Shown here: positions 6,867 to 14,139 of the stretch, piece by piece
How the letters are laid out: each line of letters opens with the position of its first letter
Position numbering within the stretch: the stretch's first letter is position 1
NCBI GenBank assembly: GCA_043777755.1
Contig: JAYWHK010000208.1
Coordinates: 1-22,973 of the forward strand
DNA: 22,973 bases
Reading direction: 5' to 3'
Source of the DNA: CANHEE01 sp043777755
GTDB lineage: Bacteria; Bacteroidota; Bacteroidia; Chitinophagales; Saprospiraceae
Translations under genes and position numbers: made by a program
Notes under the pieces: model-generated
Database searches by the model: none
Told to the model about the DNA's origin: nothing
What the model saw: the letters and a program-made list of their open reading frames with translations, nothing else

Positions 6867-7901
6867 ATGAAAATAGCTAATTATTCAATAGGGCAAAATC
6901 ATAAACCCTTTATTATTGCTGAAATGTCAGGCAATCACAATCAATCGCTTGAACGAGCGTTGAAAATTATTGAAGTAGCAGCAAAATGTGGAGCTGATGC
7001 TATAAAGCTACAAACATATACAGCAGATACGCTTACAATCAATCATAGAGGCGGTCTATTTGATATAAACGACCCAACATCACTCTGGGTGAATCGAAAC
7101 CTCTATGAATTGTATCAAGAAGCATATACTCCTTGGGAATGGCATGAAGCTATGTATAAATGCGCTGAAGATAACGGGATATTGTGTTTTTCTACGCCAT
7201 TTGATGATACCGCAGTAGATTTTTTAGAAAATTTGAACACACCTGTTCACAAAATAGCTTCGTTCGAGAATAACCACTTCCCGTTGCTTAAAAAGGTTGC
7301 CCGTACAGGCAAGCCAGTGATTATGTCCACGGGAGCCAGTGATTTAGCTAATCTTTCAGAAGCAGTAGAAGTCTTGCGTGCAAATGGTTGTAAAGATTTG
7401 GTTCTTCTAAAATGCACGAGTAACTATCCAGCATCGCCCGAAAACTCCAATATGCGCACCATTCCACACCTACGCGAATTGTTCGATTGTGAAGTAGGAT
7501 TAAGCGACCATACGATGGGTATTGGTGTCCCTTGCGCTGCAGTGACACTTGGCGCAACGGTTATCGAAAAACATTTTTGCCTAAGCCGTGCCGAAGGCGG
7601 TGTTGACTCTGCCTTTTCTCTCGAACCCAACGAACTAAAAGCAATGGTCGTAGAAACGGAACGTGCTTGGCAATCACTCGGTCATGTTCAATATGGCGTG
7701 CAAGAAACGGAAAAGAAAAGCCTACTATTCAAACGCTCTATTTATGTTGTAAAGGATATAAAAGCAGGAGAAATCTTTACAGAAGAAAATATACGAGTCA
7801 TTCGCCCAGGTGATGGGATGCACCCTAAGTATTATGAAGGAATATTGGGGAAAGTGGCTAAATTAGATTATAAGACAGGTAATCCTTTTAAAAGCCAATA
7901 A
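6867..7901 (+). CDS. pseI: pseudaminic-acid synthase-like NeuB-family enzyme
   Basis: A 344-aa cytosolic enzyme that condenses phosphoenolpyruvate with a 6-carbon 2,4-diacylamino-sugar to give a 9-carbon nonulosonate. The N-terminal NeuB barrel carries AEMSGNHNQS (residues 18-27), which is characteristic of PseI and differs from the usual NeuB/LegI form. LQTYTADT, KIASFEN, MSTGAS, GLSDHTMG, VIEKHF and GGVDSAFSLEP follow. The C-terminal antifreeze-like SAF domain covers about residues 288-344 (SIYVVKDIKAGE ... VIRPGDGM). Length is normal. The central part of the gene, about 7260-7700, is visibly richer in G+C than its neighbours. This gene is the strongest evidence that the locus makes a pseudaminic-type sugar. 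The exact stereochemistry cannot be fixed from sequence. Confidence 0.9.
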   Translation: MKIANYSIGQNHKPFIIAEMSGNHNQSLERALKIIEVAAKCGADAIKLQTYTADTLTINHRGGLFDINDPTSLWVNRNLYELYQEAYTPWEWHEAMYKCAEDNGILCFSTPFDDTAVDFLENLNTPVHKIASFENNHFPLLKKVARTGKPVIMSTGASDLANLSEAVEVLRANGCKDLVLLKCTSNYPASPENSNMRTIPHLRELFDCEVGLSDHTMGIGVPCAAVTLGATVIEKHFCLSRAEGGVDSAFSLEPNELKAMVVETERAWQSLGHVQYGVQETEKKSLLFKRSIYVVKDIKAGEIFTEENIRVIRPGDGMHPKYYEGILGKVAKLDYKTGNPFKSQ

Positions 7902-7923
7902 AGTTGATTAACTCTATAAATTT

Positions 7924-9186
7924 GTGTTCAAATTTTTGAAATTGAAAACTCATCTTTTACACTTACTAAAAAATAATAAAATAACTTATGTAAGCCTTTT
8001 TCTAAGGGTAGCTGGTTTAGTAGGTAGAGTTGTATTAATGTTCTTTCTTGCAAAAAACTTATCCGTAGAAGAAATGGGCTTTTATGGGCTATTCACCGCA
8101 ACTATTACTTATGCTTTGTTTATTGTCGGGGCAGACTTCTATACTTTCTCTGAAAGAGAAATATTAAAAAGCACTGAAAGTGATTATAGTAGAATAATAA
8201 AAAACCATTTTATATTTTTTTTATGTTCTTACCTTTTTGTTTTTTTATCTTCTATTTCATTATTTATCTTCAAAATCATTAGTTGGAAATGGGTGTCTTT
8301 TTTTTATTTACTCCTTTTCTTAGAAAATTTTTCACAAGAATTATTCCGTTTATTAGTTTCCTTAAAAAAAGTAGTTTTAGCGCAGACAGTAGCATTTTTT
8401 AGATTAGGTGCGTGGACTTACCTACTATTTTTTTATGCGTTTTTTAACTTTCACATTGGGCTAAATGAAGTGTTTATATTTTGGATATTAGGTAGTTTAA
8501 CCGCTTGTTTAATAGGAATGTGGTATTTAATTAAGCAAGACTGGTTTCAGTGGAGTTCAGCAAAAGTAGACTTTTTTTGGATAAAAAAGGGAATTATCGC
8601 ATCTAAAATGATGTTTGCTAATACTTTATGCTGGAGAGCTTTATTTAGTATGGATAGATACATATTGTTATTGTTCACAGATACAAGTACGCTTGGCATA
8701 TACTCTTTTTATAGCAATTTTTCTAATTCTTTATTAACCTTGTTAGATACTGGTATTTTATCGCAATATTATCCTAATTTAGTACAAAGTTATCAAAATC
8801 AAAAAAAGGATAGAGCAGACTTAAAGATGAATATCGTTAAAAAAATAATTCAATATGGTATAGCATTTTCGTTAATAATAATTGTATTGGTGTATAGTTC
8901 TTTTTTCTTTATTCAAACAAAATCATATAGTCATTATTGGTATATACTAATTTTATTACTGATATCTAACCTTATACAATCTATATCCTTCGTTCCTCAT
9001 TATGTTCTTTACGCTTTAAATAAAGACAAAAGCATAATGGTATTATCTATACAAGTATTAGCAATATTCTGTATTTTAAGTATTTGTATGAGCTATTTAT
9101 TAGGAATAATAGGAATATGCTTCTCTTTCATAATTTCATTTTTATTTTTAGCGGTTAGAAAATTCAATCTAACAAACGAACTGTAA
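7924..9186 (+). CDS. wzx: Wzx-type oligosaccharide flippase
   Basis: A 420-aa, highly hydrophobic protein with about 12 predicted membrane segments, an N-terminal VGRVVLMFFLAKNLSVEEMG helix pair and the overall layout of the polysaccharide-transporter (Wzx, MOP) family. It would move undecaprenyl-linked repeat units across the inner membrane. The start is a GTG at 7924, since an in-frame TAA at 7909-7911 blocks earlier starts and the first internal ATG falls after the first membrane segment begins. Base composition is very AT-rich, as in the following glycosyltransferase genes. Assignment rests on topology, N-terminal similarity and context; a related flippase for a glycolipid is possible. 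Confidence 0.82.
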   Translation: MFKFLKLKTHLLHLLKNNKITYVSLFLRVAGLVGRVVLMFFLAKNLSVEEMGFYGLFTATITYALFIVGADFYTFSEREILKSTESDYSRIIKNHFIFFLCSYLFVFLSSISLFIFKIISWKWVSFFYLLLFLENFSQELFRLLVSLKKVVLAQTVAFFRLGAWTYLLFFYAFFNFHIGLNEVFIFWILGSLTACLIGMWYLIKQDWFQWSSAKVDFFWIKKGIIASKMMFANTLCWRALFSMDRYILLLFTDTSTLGIYSFYSNFSNSLLTLLDTGILSQYYPNLVQSYQNQKKDRADLKMNIVKKIIQYGIAFSLIIIVLVYSSFFFIQTKSYSHYWYILILLLISNLIQSISFVPHYVLYALNKDKSIMVLSIQVLAIFCILSICMSYLLGIIGICFSFIISFLFLAVRKFNLTNEL

Positions 9187-9192
9187 TTCTCA

Positions 9193-10290
9193 ATGCTATA
9201 TATACTTTTAAACAATACTTATCATATTACAGATTTAGAAAAATATCTAAATACTGAAACTGTTAGTCAAATCACATACATTACTGTTCCAGTTCAACTT
9301 GATAGTTCTTTGATAAGACTACCAAATATTCAATTACCAGCTATAAATGTAAAAGAATTAATCAGAAATTACTGGGCTGCTAAATATAAAATTGCCCAAA
9401 TAAAAAAAAGTATCAAACCTAACAACGATGACACATTAATTGTTTTTTCAGAAATTCAACTTAGTAATCAAATAGTAATTCAAGAATTCAGTAAAGCTAA
9501 AGCTAAAGTTTTTCTTATAGAAGATGGTACAGCAACGCCTATACTTTTTAATACGCAACTTCAAGGTAGTGATGCGAAGTCCATTTTACTTAAATTTTTT
9601 CTTCAATACGTAATTGGATTTCCAGATATAAGAGTGACAAATCATGATAATGGTTATTTTTATCACATGGCTGATAAAATATTCTCTGGTGTAATTCAAT
9701 TCTCAGAATATTCTATAAAGCGGAATATAAAGCAATATAAATTACATTCAAGACCAACAGCTCTTTCTTTTTCTAAAAATACGAATAATTGCATTTTTTT
9801 TAATCAGCATTTATATCAAGTATATGTCGATTTTGAAACGTTTATGCACGAGTTAGATAAAATAATTAATGCATTAGTGAAAAAATTTGATAAAGTATAT
9901 TTTAAATTTCATCCAAATGAAAAAAGAGAAGATGTAGTAAAAATTAAAAAAATACTTTCCCAAAAATATGTTATTGAATATACAGATATAAAAAACAATG
10001 TAGATTTAATCAGCTTAAACCTTACTTATGGAGTATCTTTTATATCTACAGTATTAAGGGAGTTAAATTATTATGGACTAAAACCAATTTATCTTTATCA
10101 CTTATTTCCTAATTTATGTCCAGTAGAATTAAATGATAACTATACTAATTACTTAAATCAATCTGGCTATTCCTTCTTACCTTCATTGGAGGAATTAGAA
10201 ATATATTGTGAAACAGAAACTTTTTTTAAAACTATTGGCTCTACTAATTCTATTGAACTTTTCAATATAGATAACTGTATAAATGATTAA
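9193..10290 (+). CDS. putative nonulosonyltransferase (sialyltransferase-like GT-B)
   Basis: A 365-aa soluble or peripheral protein without obvious membrane segments. It shows, in order, the three signatures of bacterial GT-B sialyltransferases and polysialyltransferases. These are an acidic D/E-D/E-G motif (Glu110-Asp111-Gly112 in IEDGTA), which supplies the general base. Next is an HP motif that binds CMP (His240-Pro241 in FKFHPNEK). Last is a late Ser-Thr pair (Ser285-Thr286 in VSFISTVLREL). The gene lies directly after wzx, in an operon encoding CMP-nonulosonate synthesis, so it is the natural user of that donor. It overlaps the following GT2 gene by 8 bp. Overall similarity to named families is too weak for me to assign a CAZy number, and the linkage is unknown. 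Confidence 0.65.
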   Translation: MLYILLNNTYHITDLEKYLNTETVSQITYITVPVQLDSSLIRLPNIQLPAINVKELIRNYWAAKYKIAQIKKSIKPNNDDTLIVFSEIQLSNQIVIQEFSKAKAKVFLIEDGTATPILFNTQLQGSDAKSILLKFFLQYVIGFPDIRVTNHDNGYFYHMADKIFSGVIQFSEYSIKRNIKQYKLHSRPTALSFSKNTNNCIFFNQHLYQVYVDFETFMHELDKIINALVKKFDKVYFKFHPNEKREDVVKIKKILSQKYVIEYTDIKNNVDLISLNLTYGVSFISTVLRELNYYGLKPIYLYHLFPNLCPVELNDNYTNYLNQSGYSFLPSLEELEIYCETETFFKTIGSTNSIELFNIDNCIND

Positions 10291-11233
10291 AACGTATTCA
10301 TTAAATGATTTAATAAAAGTACCCAATAAAAAAGGGTGGCCATGGAATAAAGAGAGTAATTTTACATTAATTGATGCTATTTACCCTAAAATAACAGTGG
10401 TGACACCAAGTTATAATCAAGGACACTTTATAGAAGAAACTATACGATCTGTATTATTACAAAACTACCCTAACTTAGAGTATCTAATTATAGATGGAGG
10501 AAGTACAGACAGCACAGTAGAAGTAATAAGAAAATATGAGAAATACATCACTTATTGGGTTTCAGAAAAAGATAGAGGACAAAGTGACGCTATAAATAAA
10601 GGCTTTGAAAAAGCAACAGGTGATATAATCTGCTGGTTAAACTCTGATGATTACTATTATCCGAATACCCTGTATAGAGTAGCTAATCATTTTATGAATG
10701 ACAGCAATAAAAATAAAATAATATTTGGGCAAGGAACATTTTTATTTGAGCAATATAATTTGAAAATACCAAATAAAACAGCAAAATTAAGCAAAAAATT
10801 GACTATTGATTTTTGCGATTATGTGATACAACCAAGTAGTTTTTGGACAAAATCTGTTTGGGATAAAGTTGGAATATTAAAAAATGAGATTCACTATTGT
10901 TTTGACTGGGAATGGTTTATTAGAGCTTCAAAAGTAGGGGTAAATTTACAAATGGTGGAGGACATTTTCTCAGTGTATAGGATACACTCAGCTCATAAGT
11001 CGTCTAACGCTGGGCAAAAAAGAATAGTTGAAATAAGTAACCTTTGTCGTAAGGTACATGGAGACGAAATTGCTGATACTTACATGAAACTAAATGGTAG
11101 TGTAAACAATATACGTTTAAGAAGGTTTTTAAAAAATTTTCCTATTGGTACTACTTTTTTTAAAAAATTATTATGGAAGCGAAAGTATCAAAATATACCT
11201 TTTGATATTTTTGAAAAATTGTTTTATATTTAA
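10283..11233 (+). CDS. GT2-family glycosyltransferase
   Basis: A 316-aa GT-A fold glycosyltransferase. TVVTPSYNQGHFIEETIRSV opens the domain near residue 38. The nucleotide-binding IIDGGSTDST (Asp71) and the metal-binding Asp122-Asp123 in WLNSDDYYYP follow, with FDWEWFIRA toward the acceptor side. An N-terminal extension of about 37 residues (SLNDLIKVPNKKGWPWNKES) precedes the catalytic domain; related enzymes often start with such a Pro-Trp-rich segment. It adds one sugar to the lipid-linked repeat unit on the cytoplasmic face. Donor and linkage are unknown. It overlaps the upstream gene by 8 bp and is followed 6 bp later by the polymerase gene. Confidence 0.88.
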   Translation: MIKTYSLNDLIKVPNKKGWPWNKESNFTLIDAIYPKITVVTPSYNQGHFIEETIRSVLLQNYPNLEYLIIDGGSTDSTVEVIRKYEKYITYWVSEKDRGQSDAINKGFEKATGDIICWLNSDDYYYPNTLYRVANHFMNDSNKNKIIFGQGTFLFEQYNLKIPNKTAKLSKKLTIDFCDYVIQPSSFWTKSVWDKVGILKNEIHYCFDWEWFIRASKVGVNLQMVEDIFSVYRIHSAHKSSNAGQKRIVEISNLCRKVHGDEIADTYMKLNGSVNNIRLRRFLKNFPIGTTFFKKLLWKRKYQNIPFDIFEKLFYI

Positions 11234-11239
11234 TTTCTC

Positions 11240-12454
11240 ATGAAAAGTGTTCAAGACAAAATAATCAATTCAGTTGGTTGGCTAATGTTGTTATTTTGTA
11301 TGTTTCCATATATTGGATTACCTATATTAGAAACGAATACTCAACCTAATGCTTTATTTTTTGCGATAATTTATTTTTTATTAACACCACCACAGAAATA
11401 TCCATTTTTAATTAAGTACCTTATATTTATACTTATATTTGTAACTTTAATATTAATATTCAGCGATTTTTCTATTTTAGAAATTAAGGACTGGGGTAAT
11501 TATTTGTCTTTATGTGTTATCACTATTTCAAGCTATCAATTTTTACTTTATCAAAAAGGAGACTTTTATTATCTTTTTTTTTTTTCAGTCTTGCTTTGGG
11601 GCATCACAGGAGGAATCCAGACGTATATTAATCCTAATTTCCTAAGCTTTTTAGTCCCTATTTGGGCTAATGGTGCAGATGGGTATAGAGGTGTACCTTC
11701 GTTAGCATCAGAACCAACTTATTATGGGTTAATATGCCTTTCAATGTTAATAATTTATCTAATAAACACTTGGTATAATAGAAGTAAATTACTTGGTATA
11801 ATAATTTTTATTCAATTAGTTGTTTTTTCAAAATCATCTACTTCTTTCGCAGTATTAGGACTTGGACTAGTAATATTATTCATATTTAATGCTATCAAAC
11901 TAAATATAAAAGTGATTACGGTTATAATACTCCTTTTTTTTTTAGGATTAATCTTTATTTCTTTTTTTGAAGATATTATATATACTACAAGAGCATACTC
12001 CTTGTACAAATTAACGACACAACAACCTGAGTTAATTTTCATTAATGATTACCCTATTAATGAAAGAGTAAATCACGTTCTGTTTCCTGCATTAGGTATG
12101 TATGAAAACTACCTAATCCCAAAAGGATTTGGACACTTTGGGGAGTATTTATTAGAGAAAAGTGAAGAAGAATACTGGGCAGCATTTTTCACCAATCCAG
12201 TATTTAGAGTAGATGGAAAAATAAGGATAATGAGTGGTTTCGGAAAAGGTTTTTTTGAATTAGGTTTTTTGGGGTTACTCATTCCTGTTTTTATATATTT
12301 AGGAATAAAACCAAAGTTACGGAAACAAAATATTATCTTTTTCTCTATTACTTTATTTTTATTAGTCACTCTCATGGCTTTTCCTTTCATGACATCTATT
12401 ATTCCATTTATTATTGGCAATTTATTGTTTGTAAATAAGTTTAATGAAAATTAG
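11240..12454 (+). CDS. wzy: Wzy-type O-antigen/capsule polymerase
   Basis: A 404-aa integral membrane protein with roughly 10-11 hydrophobic segments. One large, more polar loop at about residues 255-345 contains the IPKGFGHFGEYL and FRVDGKIRIMSGFG regions. That layout, a big periplasmic loop late in the protein, is typical of Wzy polymerases, as is the position between wzx, glycosyltransferases and initiation genes. Sequence similarity among Wzy proteins is low, so topology and context carry the call. The reading frame contains a T12 tract (11574-11585) and a T10 tract (11934-11943), either of which could shift the frame by slippage. The frame is intact as given. It overlaps the next GT2 gene by 11 bp. 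Confidence 0.75.
   Translation: MKSVQDKIINSVGWLMLLFCMFPYIGLPILETNTQPNALFFAIIYFLLTPPQKYPFLIKYLIFILIFVTLILIFSDFSILEIKDWGNYLSLCVITISSYQFLLYQKGDFYYLFFFSVLLWGITGGIQTYINPNFLSFLVPIWANGADGYRGVPSLASEPTYYGLICLSMLIIYLINTWYNRSKLLGIIIFIQLVVFSKSSTSFAVLGLGLVILFIFNAIKLNIKVITVIILLFFLGLIFISFFEDIIYTTRAYSLYKLTTQQPELIFINDYPINERVNHVLFPALGMYENYLIPKGFGHFGEYLLEKSEEEYWAAFFTNPVFRVDGKIRIMSGFGKGFFELGFLGLLIPVFIYLGIKPKLRKQNIIFFSITLFLLVTLMAFPFMTSIIPFIIGNLLFVNKFNEN
11574..11585 (+). repeat. T12 homopolymer tract inside wzy
   Basis: Twelve consecutive T residues encode part of a Leu-Phe-Phe-Phe run in a membrane segment. I saw no longer homopolymer in the window. A change of one base would frameshift the polymerase after about residue 115. 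Confidence 0.9.
11934..11943 (+). repeat. T10 homopolymer tract inside wzy
   Basis: Ten consecutive T residues encode part of a Leu-Leu-Phe-Phe-Leu stretch near residue 233 of the polymerase. This is the second long slippage-prone tract in the same gene. Confidence 0.9.
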
Positions 12455-13193
12455 CATCATAACTGTTACTTATAACTCCGCTGAAACGCTTGCTGACACG
12501 CTACAAAGCGTGGCTTTCCAAACATACCCAAACATAGAACACATCATCATAGATGGTGCTTCAAAAGACAATACACTCGAAATAGTCAAACAATTTCCAC
12601 ACGTAGCCAAAGTAATGTCAGAACCAGACAAAGGTATTTATGATGCGATGAATAAAGGAATAGCATTAGCTACTGGTGATGTTATCGGAATTCTAAATTC
12701 AGATGATATTTTTGAAAGCAATGAGATCATCAAGTCTATTATATCTGTCTTTGAAGGCAATACTACTATTGATGCTGTATATGGGAATATTAGCTATTTT
12801 AAAACAGAAAATCCAGATAAAATAGTAAGGTATTGGAAATCCAAGCCTTATTATGCTACTTTTTTTGAAGATGGTGAAGTACCTCCACATCCTTCATTGT
12901 TTCTACGTAAAAAAGTATATGATAGAATTGGTTATTACTATCCGTATTTTAAAATATCTTCTGACTATGATTTAATGTTTAGAGCATTTAAATTAGGCAA
13001 ATATAATCCCTATTTTTTAGACCTTAACATAGTAAAGATGAGAATGGGCGGAGAAAGTACAAAGAATTGGAAAAATATATGGATAGGCAATAAAGAAGTA
13101 GTAAGTGTTTGGAAAAAAAATAATGTTCCAATCCCCGTTTCCTTCTACATCAAAAGAGTTCTGAAAAAGGTTGCTCAATATGTTGGTAAATAA
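12444..13193 (+). CDS. GT2-family glycosyltransferase (WcaE-like)
   Basis: A 249-aa GT-A glycosyltransferase beginning directly with the catalytic domain (SIITVTYNSAETLADTLQSV). It has IIDGASKDNT (Asp37), EPDKGIYDAMNKGI, and Asp87-Asp88 in LNSDDIF. VPPHPSLFLRKKVY and SSDYDLMFRA complete the standard layout of colanic-acid/WcaE-like GT2 enzymes. It is likely to add a sugar to the lipid-linked repeat unit. The ATG lies in the last codons of wzy (11-bp overlap), and the 3' end overlaps the next gene by 14 bp. The first ~200 bp are less AT-rich than the flanking wzy and the rest of the gene, a pattern often left by recombination in such loci. Donor unknown. Confidence 0.88.
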   Translation: MKISIITVTYNSAETLADTLQSVAFQTYPNIEHIIIDGASKDNTLEIVKQFPHVAKVMSEPDKGIYDAMNKGIALATGDVIGILNSDDIFESNEIIKSIISVFEGNTTIDAVYGNISYFKTENPDKIVRYWKSKPYYATFFEDGEVPPHPSLFLRKKVYDRIGYYYPYFKISSDYDLMFRAFKLGKYNPYFLDLNIVKMRMGGESTKNWKNIWIGNKEVVSVWKKNNVPIPVSFYIKRVLKKVAQYVGK

Positions 13194-14133
13194 TACTAAG
13201 AATAGTGTGCTTGTGAGTGGTAGCACTGGCTTTTTAGGACGGTATGTAGTCCAAAACTTTCAAGAAATGATAATATATTCTATTGAAAGAGCGATAGAAG
13301 ATACATCAGAATATAAAATTCAATGTGATTTATCTAAAAATACTATCCTGCTGCCAAACTTACACTTTGATAGAGTAATACACATAGCTGGAAAAGCACA
13401 TAGTATTCCAAAAACAAAAGAAGAAGAACAAGATTTTTTTAATGTAAATCTTAAAGGAACAAAAAATTTATTAAGTTCACTAAGTTTACTCAGCCAAAAA
13501 CCCAATATTTTTATTTTTATCAGTACAGTAGCTATCTATGGTGTAGAAAATGGGAATTTACTCACAGAAAGTACAAATCCAAATCCAACAACACCTTACG
13601 GAAAGTCTAAGTATGAAGCCGAGAAATTGGTTACACAATATTGTACTGATAAAAATATTAGCTTTTTTATACTTAGATTACCATTAGTTGTTGGTAGAAA
13701 TGCTCCTGGTAATTTCGGAGATATGGTAAATGCAATAGAAAGAGGTAGTTACATAAGGGTAAAAAACAATTTCACAAAAAAAAGTATAGTATGGGCTGAT
13801 GATGTTGCAAAGCTAATAGTAAGACTGGACACTTCTTACGAAAGTGGTGTCTACAACTTAACAGATGGCTATAATCCTACATTCTTTGAGTTAGAAGAAA
13901 ATATTGCAACCCTTTTTAATAAAAAAATAATTATTAGTGTACCTAAAATTATTTTGAAATTCGTTGCAAATGTAGGTAATTTTTTGAACAAGGTAGGTAT
14001 AAAATTTCCACTGGACTCCTTAAAGCTGTCAAAACTACTCTCTCCTTTGACTTTCGACAGCTCAAAAGCTATGAAAAAATTAGATTGGAAACCAAATATT
14101 GTTATCGCTAACCTTGATAAAATTTTAAATTAA
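13180..14133 (+). CDS. extended SDR, probable UDP-sugar 4-ketoreductase/epimerase (WbpV-like)
   Basis: A 317-aa NAD(P)-dependent extended short-chain dehydrogenase. It has the cofactor-binding VSGSTGFLGRYV near the N-terminus, HIAGKAHSIP, the STVAIYG strand (Ser115/Thr116) and the YxxxK pair Tyr140/Lys144 in PYGKSKYEAE. The AGKAH pattern resembles WbpV-type enzymes, which reduce the 4-keto product of a UDP-GlcNAc 4,6-dehydratase to UDP-QuiNAc or UDP-FucNAc. A dehydratase of that kind is encoded directly downstream, which supports the pairing. The ATG at 13180 is preferred over an in-frame TTG at 13171 and overlaps the preceding gene by 14 bp. A nucleotide-sugar 4-epimerase is the alternative. 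Confidence 0.75.
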   Translation: MLVNNTKNSVLVSGSTGFLGRYVVQNFQEMIIYSIERAIEDTSEYKIQCDLSKNTILLPNLHFDRVIHIAGKAHSIPKTKEEEQDFFNVNLKGTKNLLSSLSLLSQKPNIFIFISTVAIYGVENGNLLTESTNPNPTTPYGKSKYEAEKLVTQYCTDKNISFFILRLPLVVGRNAPGNFGDMVNAIERGSYIRVKNNFTKKSIVWADDVAKLIVRLDTSYESGVYNLTDGYNPTFFELEENIATLFNKKIIISVPKIILKFVANVGNFLNKVGIKFPLDSLKLSKLLSPLTFDSSKAMKKLDWKPNIVIANLDKILN

Positions 14134-14139
14134 GTCTTT

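Noticed and set aside
7917..7924. TAAATTTG, a match to the -7 promoter consensus
   Set aside because: It overlaps the GTG start of wzx, so a transcript from it would lack the start codon, and no -33 element is visible.
12109..12420. 103-aa open frame on the - strand opposite wzy
   Set aside because: It is a shadow of the wzy reading frame, with no recognisable motif and no room for its own regulatory region.
7924..13193. Possible CRISPR or mobile element in the most AT-rich part
   Set aside because: No regularly spaced direct repeats, transposase motifs or terminal inverted repeats were seen; the low G+C is typical of wzx, wzy and glycosyltransferase genes.
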